Shown here in pieces: positions 13,099-20,027 of a stretch of 20,027 nt of DNA. Source of the stretch: JBQTIU01 sp052387815 (GTDB lineage Bacteria; Pseudomonadota; Alphaproteobacteria; CACIAM-22H2). Where the stretch lies: assembly GCA_052387815.1 (NCBI GenBank), contig JBQTIU010000061.1, positions 1-20,027 on the forward strand, in the 5' to 3' direction. A model generated the notes under the pieces. That model was not told the DNA's origin. It did not search any database and saw only the letters and a program-made list of their open reading frames with translations. Every line of letters begins with the position of its first letter. Position 1 is the stretch's first letter. A program made the translations under genes and the position numbers.

Positions 13099-14988
13099 AT
13101 GGTCGGCATGATCGGGGGGGCGCGAAACAATACTGCGCTGGATGGCGCGGCCCTACGGCTGCGCCGGGCCATCTACCTGGCGCTGGCGCTCTCTCTGCCG
13201 GCGCTCGCCTCTCCGGCCGCAGCCGCCAACGCTGCCAATGTCGCCGCGCTCCCCCGCGTGGACGCGGTGCCGGAGACCGCCGCCGACCTGCCGGCCATCC
13301 TGTCGGCCGCCGACGCCGGCCTTTATCGCCGCATCTTCCAGGTTCAGCGACGCGGCGAGTGGGCAGCCGCCGACGCGGACATCGCCCGGCTCAAGGACCG
13401 CCGGCTGGCGGGGCACGTGCTCGCGCAACGCTATCTCCACCCGACCCGCTATAGATCGACCTATGCGGAGCTGGCGACGTGGCTCGACCAATACGCCGAT
13501 CACCCCGACGCCCCGACGATTTACCGCCTGGCCCAGCGCCGGGCGCCGACCGGCGCGCCGCCCTTGAAACGGCCGGCCGGCGAGGCGCTGTCGGCCGGCT
13601 GGTCGGCCGAGGATCTCGGGCCGCCGCTCGATCCGCCCGCGCCGCCCGGCCTTGCGCTGGCGGGCGAGGCGCAGATGCGCGCCGCGGCGCTCAAGGCCCA
13701 GATCCGCGCCCGGCTTCGCGAGGGCGAGGTCGCGGCCGCGAGCCAACTTCTTCACACCCGCGAAGCGGCGCGGCTGTTGAGCGCCGGCGAATACGACCAC
13801 CTCAAGGCGCAGATCGCCGCCGGGTACTTCACGCACGGCGAGGATGGCAAGGCGATCGAGCTGGCCAGCGAAGCCGCGCAGCGCTCCGGCCACATCGTCC
13901 CGCGCGCCAACTGGATCGCCGGGCTGGCGTTGTTCCGTCAGGAGAAGTTCGCCAAGGCGGCGGGCCATTTCGAGGCCTTGGCGCGGACCCCCGACGGCCA
14001 AGCCTGGGACCTCGCCGCCGGCGCCTTTTGGGCGGCCCGCTCCCAATCCCGCAGCAAGAATTTCGCGGTGGTCAATTACTGGTTCGCTCTCGCCGCCCAG
14101 CATCCGCGCACCTTCTATGGCCTCCTCGCCAACCGCTCGCTGCTCCACCCCTCGCCGTTCGGCTGGCAGGCCCCGGAGCTCACCGAGGCCGACCTCCAGC
14201 TCCTCCTGCGCTCGCCCGCCGGCCTGCGCGCCTTCGCCCTCCTCCAAGCGGGCGAGGACACCATGGCCGAACGCGAGCTGCGGCGCGCCTATTCGGCGGG
14301 CGGACCGGGCCGGCTGCGCGCCCTGCTCGCCGTCGCCATGCGCGCCAACATGCCGGGCTTGTCGATGCGGCTGGGTCGCGAGCTGTCCGAGCTCGACGGC
14401 CGGCCGCACGATGGCGCGCTGTACCCGGTTCCGCGCTGGCAGCCGATCGGCGGCTACGAGGTCGACCGCGCGCTCGTCTTCGCCTTCATGCGCCAGGAAT
14501 CGGCGTTCAACCCGCAGGCCGTCAGCCCCAAGGGCGCGCGCGGGCTGATGCAGCTCATGCCGCAGACGGCGGCGTTCATGGACGGCCGCACCTTCCGCGG
14601 CCGCGCCGAGGGCCTGTTCGATCCCGAGCTCAACGTCACGCTCGGCCAGCGCTATATCAAGCATCTCTTGGAGAACGAGGTGGTCCAGGGCGACCTGATC
14701 CGGCTGGCCGCCGCCTACAACGGCGGGCCCGGCAACCTGGCGCGCTGGAAGCGCAAGAAGGACATGGTCGGCGGCGACACCCGCGATGACGCGCTGCTGT
14801 TCGTCGAAAGCCTGCCCGCGCCCGAGACCAGGCATTTCATCATCCGCATCCTTTACAACTACGCCGTCTACGCCGACCGGCTGGGCCAGCCCACGCCGGC
14901 CATCGACGCCATTGCCGCCGGCGCGTGGCCGACCTACATTGCCCGCGACGGCGAGGCAATCGGGGCGGTCCGCAGTGCCAAGAATTGA
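13099..14988 (+). CDS. Soluble lytic murein transglycosylase (Slt70-like)
   Basis: 629 residues. It cleaves peptidoglycan glycan strands with formation of 1,6-anhydro-muramic ends, in the periplasm. A signal peptide follows the basic start (AIYLALALSLPALASPAAA). A long superhelical region of helical repeats (about 70-440) precedes the C-terminal lysozyme-like domain. The catalytic glutamate is Glu467 in MRQESAFNPQAVSPKGARG, followed by GLMQLMPQTA and AAYNGGPGNLARW (Ala539-Gly543 segment). The ATG at 13099 is used; the ATG at 13108 is equally possible. The 94 bases before it carry AT-rich stretches but no clear promoter boxes. moaB overlaps its end by 14 nt. Confidence 0.93.
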   Translation: MVGMIGGARNNTALDGAALRLRRAIYLALALSLPALASPAAAANAANVAALPRVDAVPETAADLPAILSAADAGLYRRIFQVQRRGEWAAADADIARLKDRRLAGHVLAQRYLHPTRYRSTYAELATWLDQYADHPDAPTIYRLAQRRAPTGAPPLKRPAGEALSAGWSAEDLGPPLDPPAPPGLALAGEAQMRAAALKAQIRARLREGEVAAASQLLHTREAARLLSAGEYDHLKAQIAAGYFTHGEDGKAIELASEAAQRSGHIVPRANWIAGLALFRQEKFAKAAGHFEALARTPDGQAWDLAAGAFWAARSQSRSKNFAVVNYWFALAAQHPRTFYGLLANRSLLHPSPFGWQAPELTEADLQLLLRSPAGLRAFALLQAGEDTMAERELRRAYSAGGPGRLRALLAVAMRANMPGLSMRLGRELSELDGRPHDGALYPVPRWQPIGGYEVDRALVFAFMRQESAFNPQAVSPKGARGLMQLMPQTAAFMDGRTFRGRAEGLFDPELNVTLGQRYIKHLLENEVVQGDLIRLAAAYNGGPGNLARWKRKKDMVGGDTRDDALLFVESLPAPETRHFIIRILYNYAVYADRLGQPTPAIDAIAAGAWPTYIARDGEAIGAVRSAKN

Positions 14989-15532
14989 CGAAACACGGCC
15001 GTTCCTGCCGGTCCGCATCGCGGTCCTGACGGTCTCCGACAGCCGCGATCTTGCCAGCGACAAATCGGGCGGCACGCTCGTCGACCTCATCGCCGGCGCC
15101 GGTCACGTTCTCGCCGACCGCCGGATCGTGCGCGACCGGCGCGAGGCCATCGTCGCCCAGCTCAAGGCCTGGATCGCCGATCCCGGGATCGACGTGGTGA
15201 TCTCGACCGGCGGCACCGGGGTCACCGGCCGCGACGTGACGCCCGAGGCGTTCCAGTCGGTGTTCGAGAAGGAGATCGCCGGGTTCGGCGAACTCTTCCG
15301 GATGATCAGCTTCCAGAAGATCGGCACCTCGACCCTGCAAAGCCGGGCTGTCGGCGGGGTCGCCGGCGGCACCTACCTGTTCGCCCTGCCGGGATCGCCC
15401 GGGGCCTGCCGCGACGGCTGGGACGAAATCCTGCGCTGGCAGCTCGACAACCGCTTGCGGCCCTGCAACCTGGTCGAATTGATGCCCCGGCTGCAAGAAC
15501 ACCAGGCCGTCAAGCCCAAGGCGACGGCCTAA
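14975..15532 (+). CDS. moaB: Molybdopterin adenylyltransferase-type MoaB
   Basis: 185 residues from a GTG at 14975, overlapping the transglycosylase end by 14 nt, so the two are probably co-transcribed. MoaB/MogA-fold proteins bind or adenylylate molybdopterin during molybdenum cofactor synthesis in the cytoplasm. Visible motifs are RIAVLTVSDSRD (14-25), the nucleotide/pterin loop STGGTGVTGRDVTPEA (77-92), and FALPGSPGACRDGWDEIL (136-153). The frame is open upstream inside the transglycosylase gene, but the GTG gives the usual family opening. The stop overlaps the stop of the convergent transferase gene by 4 nt. Confidence 0.9.
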   Translation: MPRIDETRPFLPVRIAVLTVSDSRDLASDKSGGTLVDLIAGAGHVLADRRIVRDRREAIVAQLKAWIADPGIDVVISTGGTGVTGRDVTPEAFQSVFEKEIAGFGELFRMISFQKIGTSTLQSRAVGGVAGGTYLFALPGSPGACRDGWDEILRWQLDNRLRPCNLVELMPRLQEHQAVKPKATA

Positions 15533-16134
15533 GAAGCTGTCCAGCGCGCCGCGCGCCAGCGCGCCAGCGCCGCCCCATCGTCGACATCCGCGAGCGTGTC
15601 GATGAGCCGCACGCGCCTTCCGCGCAGGTTGGCGAGGGTGTCGTCGAGCGCCTCGGCGCTCGACCAGCGGACGTTGGCGAACAGGCCGGGCAGCGAGGGC
15701 CCGCGCCGCAACCCGACCAGCCAATAGCCGCCGTCGGGCGCCGGCCCGAACACCGCGTCGGCCGCGCCCAGCGCGCCGAAGGCGCGGGCGATATGCTCGG
15801 CCGCCAGCTCGGGAATGTCGGCGCCGACGATCACCACCGGCCCCGGCGGCAGTTGGCGGAACACCCGACCCATGCGCTGGCCCAGATCGCCCGGCCCCTG
15901 CGCGCGGGCCTCGAGCCGCACCGGCCACAGGCGAGAGCGGCGGGCGGCGCGATCGGGAGTGACGGCGAGCACCGTCTGCCAGCGCCGGTCGCGCCCGAGG
16001 CGCAACAGAACGGCCCCGAGCGTGCGGCGGTAGAAGCCGAGCGCAGCCCCGGCGCCGATCGCGGCGGCAAGCCGGCGCTTGACGCGGCCGAGCGCCGGCG
16101 CCTTGGCGAGGATGACGAGCCGGCGCCGCCTCAT
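15529..16134 (-). CDS. TIGR04282-like transferase (rSAM/selenodomain-associated transferase 1, DUF2064)
   Basis: 201 residues from the ATG at 16134. It has a nucleotidyltransferase/GT-A-like fold. The N-terminal KAPALGRVKRRLA matches the family's KxPxxGxVKTRL signature. VVIVGADIPEL corresponds to the usual GTDxPxL metal-binding region, and PDGGYWLVGL is the conserved DGGY segment. The ATG overlaps the stop of the TIGR04283-like gene (ATGA), and the two families often occur together or fused. The substrate is not established in general. The 3' end overlaps convergent moaB by 4 nt, leaving no room for a terminator. Confidence 0.85.
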   Translation of the reverse strand: MRRRRLVILAKAPALGRVKRRLAAAIGAGAALGFYRRTLGAVLLRLGRDRRWQTVLAVTPDRAARRSRLWPVRLEARAQGPGDLGQRMGRVFRQLPPGPVVIVGADIPELAAEHIARAFGALGAADAVFGPAPDGGYWLVGLRRGPSLPGLFANVRWSSAEALDDTLANLRGRRVRLIDTLADVDDGAALARWRAARWTAS

Positions 16135-16805
16135 CGGTAGAGGCGGGCGATGCGCGCCGGGTCGAGGCCGGCGAAGTACAGGGCGAGGCAGAACAGGTTG
16201 CGGAGCGGACGGCGCAGCCAGCCGTCGCGGCGATAGCGCGCGGCCGAGGTGATCGCCGCATGCTCGAGCGCCACCAGCCGCCGGCGCCCGAGGCGGCGCA
16301 CGAGCTCGACGTCCTCCATGAGCGGCAGCGGCTTGAAGCCGCCCACGGCCTCGTAGGTCGCGCGCGCGACGATCAGCCCCTGGTCGCCGTAAGGCAGCGC
16401 CAACAGACGGCAGCGCAGCCGCACCATCGCCTCGAGCCGGCGCGCCGCCGGGCTCGGGTCGTCGAACACCAGGCGGAAATAGCCGGCGCGGTCGCGATTG
16501 CGCTCGTCGGCGCAAAATTCCGAGACCACCGCGCTCCAGCCCGGGGCTGGCCGCGTGTCGGCATGAAGGAACAGGAGCCACTCGCCCGCCGCCGCTTGTG
16601 CGCCGCGGCTGAGCTGGCGCCCACGGCCGCGCGGGCCCTCGATGACTCGTGCCCCGCGCCGCGCCGCCCCGGCGAGCGTACCGTCGAGCGAGCCGCCGTC
16701 GCTGACCACGATCTCGTGGTCGAGGCCGGCGGCCTCCGCGAGGGCCGCGAGCGTCGCCTCGATCGAGCCGGCGGCATCGAGGGTCGGGATCACGATGCTG
16801 AGCAT
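16131..16805 (-). CDS. Family 2 glycosyltransferase, TIGR04283-like (rSAM/selenodomain-associated transferase 2)
   Basis: 224 residues. GT-A fold: SIVIPTLDAAGSIEATLAAL at the N-terminus, EIVVSDGGSLDGT with Asp36 for nucleotide binding, GPRGRGRQLSRGAQAA (the family-specific segment), and FLHADTRP with the metal-binding Asp83. A hydrophobic stretch near the C-terminus (LRNLFCLALYFAGLD) may contact the membrane. It is the first gene of a two-gene operon with the TIGR04282-like gene. A candidate promoter lies so close upstream that the transcript may be leaderless. Confidence 0.88.
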   Translation of the reverse strand: MLSIVIPTLDAAGSIEATLAALAEAAGLDHEIVVSDGGSLDGTLAGAARRGARVIEGPRGRGRQLSRGAQAAAGEWLLFLHADTRPAPGWSAVVSEFCADERNRDRAGYFRLVFDDPSPAARRLEAMVRLRCRLLALPYGDQGLIVARATYEAVGGFKPLPLMEDVELVRRLGRRRLVALEHAAITSAARYRRDGWLRRPLRNLFCLALYFAGLDPARIARLYR

Positions 16806-16813
16806 TGGCGCCG

Positions 16814-16842
16814 ATCATAACAAGACGAGCCCGATCGGACAG
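16814..16842 (-). promoter_or_regulatory. Candidate promoter for the TIGR04283-like gene (leaderless)
   Basis: On the minus strand TATGAT (16819-16814; 5 of 6 matches to TATAAT) lies 17 bp after CTGTCC (16842-16837; weak -35). Only 8 bases separate the -10 box from the ATG at 16805, and there is no room for a ribosome-binding site. Confidence 0.4.
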
Positions 16843-16865
16843 CCGCGACGTGTTATCCATGGGCC

Positions 16866-17888
16866 ATGGCGCTGTCCCCCGACAAGGCCGCGCTTGCCCG
16901 CGCGCTGGCGCGGCTCAGGCGCTTCGCCGACGTGACGCCGGACGAGCTCCGGCAGTTGCCGCGCAAGGGCCTTGCGCATCTCCACTTCGGGATCGGGGCG
17001 CGCGGCGCGCTGTTGCGGGTCCCTTACCTCGGCGTGCCCGATCTTGCCTACGAGGCGGCCGGCTTCCGCCGCGCCCACGCCAGCGGCCGCACGCCGCGCC
17101 TGCATGCGACCCTCGCCCCGGGGCCCGGGCTGCCCTTCGGGGCTCTCGTGGTCGAGCGCGTGGCCGGCCGGCCGCCGCGCTTGCCGGCCGACCTCGAGAC
17201 GATCGCCGAGGCGCTGGCCGCCATTCATTCGCTGCCCCTGCCCGCGGCCGAGGCGAGGCCGCCGCTCGCCGACCCGGCCGACCCGTTCGCCGCGACGCTC
17301 GCTCGAATCGAGCGCAACGCCGCTTTCTTGGGGCCGGCGCGGGTTGGGCCGCGCGCCCGCCGCCAGCTCGAATCCGAGCTCGACTGGGCGCGCGAATTCG
17401 CCCGCGTTCACGCCAGCGAACTCGCGGCCACCCCGCGCGCGCTGGTGGTCACCGACGCCCACCCCGGCAATTTCCTGGTCGCGCCCGCGCGCGGCGCGGT
17501 GTTCGTCGATCTCGAAAAGGCGCTCTATGGCGCGCCGGCGATCGATCTCGCGCATGCCAGCCTGTGGCCGGCCACGGGTTGGGACCGCGACTGCGCGCGC
17601 GCGCTTTCGCCCGCCGAGATCGATCGGTTCCACCGCGCCTATTTCCGCGCCGTCGGGCAGGAGGCCGAACGGGCCATCGCGCCCTTCCTCGCGCCGATGC
17701 GGCGGCTCACCTGGCTCCGGACCACTACCGCGTTCGTGCGCTTCCGGGCCGAGGGCGCGGCCGCGACGCTCGCCCCCAAGGCCGCCGGGCACGTGCGCCG
17801 CCTGATCGCCCAGGCGCTCGCTGCGGCGACCATCGCGGAGATCCGGCGCCGCTGGCGGCGGTTTACTTTTGCCCCGGCCTCCGGTTGA
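16866..17888 (+). CDS. Aminoglycoside-phosphotransferase-fold kinase
   Basis: 340 residues. APH/choline-kinase fold: an N-lobe with HFGIGARGALLRVPY, a long helical middle, then the catalytic loop VVTDAHPGNFLV (Asp197, His199, Asn202) and the metal-binding FVDLEKALYGAPAIDLAHASL (Asp215). The spacing is that of APH-family small-molecule kinases, so ATP-dependent phosphorylation of a small hydroxyl compound is likely. The substrate cannot be named, and antibiotic resistance should not be assumed. The ATG at 16866 is in a short divergent spacer with the glycosyltransferase operon. The HD-GYP gene follows after 44 bases. Confidence 0.8.
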   Translation: MALSPDKAALARALARLRRFADVTPDELRQLPRKGLAHLHFGIGARGALLRVPYLGVPDLAYEAAGFRRAHASGRTPRLHATLAPGPGLPFGALVVERVAGRPPRLPADLETIAEALAAIHSLPLPAAEARPPLADPADPFAATLARIERNAAFLGPARVGPRARRQLESELDWAREFARVHASELAATPRALVVTDAHPGNFLVAPARGAVFVDLEKALYGAPAIDLAHASLWPATGWDRDCARALSPAEIDRFHRAYFRAVGQEAERAIAPFLAPMRRLTWLRTTTAFVRFRAEGAAATLAPKAAGHVRRLIAQALAAATIAEIRRRWRRFTFAPASG

Positions 17889-17932
17889 ATGATGCCTCCC
17901 TTCGATCGCCGTCGGCGCCCGAGCCTTCGCCC

Positions 17933-19159
17933 ATGAACATGCTGCTCGAATTCATGGAGTTCATCGAGGCCGCGCCGCGTCCGGCGGTGGGCGACCTAAT
18001 GAGCCGCGTGCTGCTGAAGAGCCGGCAGCTCACTGGCGCCGAGGCGGGCTCGATCTTCATCGTTCGCCGCCGCGGCGCCAGACGAGTGCTCGAAGTCGCG
18101 AGCCTGCAGAACGACGTGGTCCAAATCCCGCCGCTCGACCTGACGCTGCCGATCGACGGCCCCTCGATCGCCGGCTATGTCGCGCGGACCGGGGCCGCGG
18201 TGCGCGTCGATGACGTCTACGAGATCCCCGCCAAAGCCCCCTACCGCTTCAACCCGGCCTCCGACCGGACGCATGGCTACCGATCGAAGTCGATGCTGGC
18301 CTTCGCCGTGAGGAACTACGCCGACGAGGTGATCGGGGTCGTCGCGCTCATCAACCGGCGCGACCGCAACGGGCGCGGGCTGCCCTTCACGGCCGCGCAA
18401 GGGAACCTCATCCGGCCGATCGACCACATCGTCGGCGGCGCCATCGAGCGGGCCGACATGATCGAGCGCATCTCCGATCAGAACCAGCGCCTGGTTTCGA
18501 GGAGCCGCACGCTCGCCCGCCAGCGCCGGCAGATCGCCGCCCTCAAGGACCAGACCGAGGACGCCTTCCAGCTTTCGATCCGCCTGCTCGCCCGCGCCGC
18601 CGAACTCTCCGACGAGGTCACCGGCAACCACATCGTGCGGTGCAACGAATACAGCTATGTGCTGGCGAACGCGATGGGCCTGCCGCAGGCCTTCTGCGAC
18701 GAGATCCGCTACTCGGCCCAGCTCCACGACGTCGGCAAGATGAGCGTCGATGCGGCCGTGCTCAAGAAGAAGGGCAAGCTCACGCCCGAGGAGTGGGCCG
18801 AGATGTGTCGCCATCCCGAACTCGGCTATCAGATCCTGGTCGCCTCCGACCGCCTCAAGATGGCGGCCGACATCGCCCGCTGCCATCACGAGAAATGGGA
18901 CGGCACCGGCTATCCCAACCGCCTCAAGGGGGCCGCGATCCCGCTCGCCGCGCGCATCGTGCAAATGGCCGATGTCTACGACGCGCTGCGCTCGCCCAGG
19001 CCCTACAAGCCGGGCTTTGACCACGAGCAGGCGTGCCGCATCATCCTCGAAGGCGACGAGCGGATCGACCCCAAGGCGCATTTCGACCCCCGGATCGTCG
19101 AGGTCTTCGCCAAGGGCCAGGCCGAAATGGACCGCATCTGGCGCGAGCTGACGGACTGA
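17933..19159 (+). CDS. GAF / HD-GYP domain cyclic-di-GMP phosphodiesterase
   Basis: 408 residues. It has an N-terminal GAF sensor domain (about 18-165; AEAGSIFIVRR, SIAGYVARTGAAVRVDDVYEIP, FAVRNYADEVIGVVALINR), a coiled-coil linker (about 178-208) and a C-terminal HD-GYP domain. The metal-binding HD is His265/Asp266 in LHDVGKM; HHEKWDGTGYP (318-328) is the GYP motif. Intact residues suggest active hydrolysis of c-di-GMP, controlled by a ligand or partner sensed by GAF. No membrane segment is seen, so it is cytoplasmic. The ATG at 17933 is chosen; a TTG at 17885 would add 16 residues without recognisable content. The end overlaps the first copy of a direct repeat. Confidence 0.92.
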   Translation: MNMLLEFMEFIEAAPRPAVGDLMSRVLLKSRQLTGAEAGSIFIVRRRGARRVLEVASLQNDVVQIPPLDLTLPIDGPSIAGYVARTGAAVRVDDVYEIPAKAPYRFNPASDRTHGYRSKSMLAFAVRNYADEVIGVVALINRRDRNGRGLPFTAAQGNLIRPIDHIVGGAIERADMIERISDQNQRLVSRSRTLARQRRQIAALKDQTEDAFQLSIRLLARAAELSDEVTGNHIVRCNEYSYVLANAMGLPQAFCDEIRYSAQLHDVGKMSVDAAVLKKKGKLTPEEWAEMCRHPELGYQILVASDRLKMAADIARCHHEKWDGTGYPNRLKGAAIPLAARIVQMADVYDALRSPRPYKPGFDHEQACRIILEGDERIDPKAHFDPRIVEVFAKGQAEMDRIWRELTD

Positions 19160-19255
19160 TCCCGCGCGCGAGTGGGCGCCGGGTCGGCGGCATACGTGCG
19201 GCGCGTGCTTGAATCACTGATCCCGCGCGCGAGTGGGCGCCGGGCCGGCGGGCAT
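19155..19255 (+). repeat. Direct repeat of about 39 bp, 61-bp period, each copy able to fold
   Basis: Copy 1 (19155-19193) and copy 2 (19216-19255) differ by one substitution (19184/19245) and a one-base insertion. Each holds CCCGCGC pairing with GCGC-C-GGG (copy 1: 19161-19167 with 19176-19183), a strong hairpin with one bulge. Copy 1 includes the last codon and stop of the HD-GYP gene. Partial tandem duplication is the simplest origin. The hairpins may protect or end the HD-GYP transcript. Confidence 0.7.
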
Positions 19256-19266
19256 CGATTTTGTTC

Positions 19267-19295
19267 TTGAAATGTTCCAGAAGCCGCGCTAGGCT
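19267..19295 (+). promoter_or_regulatory. Candidate promoter for the radical SAM gene (leaderless)
   Basis: TTGAAA (19267-19272; 5 of 6 to TTGACA) and TAGGCT (19290-19295; 3 of 6) are 17 bp apart. The ATG at 19304 lies 8 bases after the -10 box, and no ribosome-binding site is visible. Confidence 0.4.
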
Positions 19296-19303
19296 TGCGG
19301 CCC

Positions 19304-20027
19304 ATGATCGAGGTCATTGCCCCCCGGGCGCGCAAGGGCCGCGGCGCGGTCAGCAACCCGGCCGGAAGGTTCGAGTCCACCGCCGGCATTGCCATCGACG
19401 ACGGCTGGCGGGCGGAGGACGACCCGCCGCCGCTGCCGACGACGGTCGCCATCGATGCCAGCCGGACGATCATTGCCCGCAACGAGTCGCCTGACATCCC
19501 GTTCGAGCAGTCGATCAACCCCTATCGGGGGTGCGAGCACGGCTGCGTGTACTGCTATGCGCGCCCCTCCCACGCCTATCTCGGCTTGTCGCCGGGGCTC
19601 GATTTCGAGACCAAGCTGTTCGCCAAGCCCGAGGCGGCCCAATTGCTGGCCGCCGAGCTCCGGCGCCCGGGCTACCGGGCGTCCCCGATCGCGCTCGGCA
19701 CCAACACCGATCCCTACCAGCCGATCGAGCGCGAGCTCAAGATCACCCGGCGCATTCTCGAGACGCTCGCCGCATTCAACCATCCGCTGACCATCGTCAC
19801 CAAATCGGCCCTGGTCGTGCGCGACCTCGACATCCTGGCGCCGATGGCGGCCAAGCGCCTCGCGCGGGTGTGCGTGTCGGTGACCACGCTCGAGGGCGAT
19901 CTGGCGCGGCGGATGGAGCCGCGCGCCGCCACCCCCGCGCGCCGCCACGCCCCCAACGGCGCGCGGGCGGGGGGCGGCGGGCCGACCGGCGTGATGGCGG
20001 CGCCGATGATCCCGGGCCTGAACGACC
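19304..20027 (+). CDS. PA0069-family radical SAM protein (3' end missing)
   Basis: The first 241 codons of a radical SAM enzyme of the PA0069/Rv2578c type (COG1533, spore photoproduct lyase-like). The [4Fe-4S]/SAM motif is Cys77-x3-Cys81-x2-Cys84 in NPYRGCEHGCVYCYARPSH, the family's CxxxCxxC. GTNTDPYQPIE, LTIVTKSALVVRDLDIL and CVSVTTLEGDLARRMEPRAATP are also characteristic. The reaction catalysed by this family is not established to my knowledge. Residues 215-226 (HAPNGARAGGGG) look unlike the usual helix here but keep the same length, and the normal GVMAAPMIPGLND follows. The gene runs off the right edge of the window. Confidence 0.9.
   Translation, partial: MIEVIAPRARKGRGAVSNPAGRFESTAGIAIDDGWRAEDDPPPLPTTVAIDASRTIIARNESPDIPFEQSINPYRGCEHGCVYCYARPSHAYLGLSPGLDFETKLFAKPEAAQLLAAELRRPGYRASPIALGTNTDPYQPIERELKITRRILETLAAFNHPLTIVTKSALVVRDLDILAPMAAKRLARVCVSVTTLEGDLARRMEPRAATPARRHAPNGARAGGGGPTGVMAAPMIPGLND

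Noticed and set aside
16805..17932. Upstream in-frame extension of the HD-GYP gene
   Set aside because: It reads out of frame through the APH-fold kinase gene and is arginine/alanine-rich shadow sequence; the ATG at 17933 starts the GAF protein.
19946..19981. Possible frameshift in the radical SAM gene
   Set aside because: The odd segment HAPNGARAGGGG keeps the expected length and the conserved reading resumes in the same frame, so substitutions or poor base calls explain it better than an indel pair.

Overview
The window looks like a piece of a high-GC alphaproteobacterial chromosome, probably of the Rhodospirillales type. I infer this from GC-rich codon use, an electron-transfer flavoprotein-ubiquinone oxidoreductase, a uracil-DNA glycosylase of the alphaproteobacterial family-4-like kind, and small palindromic intergenic repeats. 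No rRNA or other marker gene is present, so the taxonomy is inference only.

Layout. (1) 1-1384: the 3' part of an exported Sel1-repeat / peptidoglycan-binding / trypsin-like protease. (2) 1385-6085: an accessory region, visibly less GC-rich over 1500-3800. It holds a small membrane protein, an XRE-ImmA/IrrE antitoxin-like gene with a DUF4411 PIN-like toxin, the N-terminus of an IS1634-type transposase fused to an unrelated small protein, and a bacterial retropepsin-like aspartyl protease gene. The retropepsin gene is cut in two by a 952-bp insertion that carries a second toxin-antitoxin pair (AbrB-type antitoxin with an apparent frameshift, plus a COG1569-type PIN toxin) and a 54-bp palindromic repeat. 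The region ends at a tRNA-Gln(UUG) whose 3' end faces the accessory DNA, as in many genomic islands. (3) 6086-8227: tRNA-Gln, then fcl and gmd for GDP-L-fucose synthesis, all on the minus strand. (4) 8228-8700: gene-free and packed with hairpin repeats. (5) 8701-12113, minus strand: a TPR lipoprotein and ETF-ubiquinone oxidoreductase. (6) 12210-15532, plus strand: uracil-DNA glycosylase, a soluble lytic transglycosylase and MoaB. (7) 15529-16805, minus strand: a TIGR04282/TIGR04283-like transferase pair. (8) 16866-20027, plus strand: an APH-fold phosphotransferase, a GAF/HD-GYP cyclic-di-GMP phosphodiesterase and the start of a PA0069-type radical SAM protein.

The most noteworthy observation is the interrupted retropepsin gene. 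Joining 4441-4686 directly to 5639-5821 restores a 142-codon open frame with the DTGA active site in the first part and an LGRDIL motif in the second. The two junctions share the 5-bp sequence ATCTC. The gene just upstream overlaps it and may be its natural partner, forming a small two-gene module that I cannot match to a named system. A second copy of the 53-54-bp palindrome sits in frame inside the uracil-DNA glycosylase coding region, and three genes have candidate -10 boxes only 8-11 nt before their start codons.

The core genes are ordinary housekeeping or envelope functions: GDP-fucose supply, peptidoglycan turnover, DNA repair, molybdopterin synthesis, electron transfer and c-di-GMP signalling.
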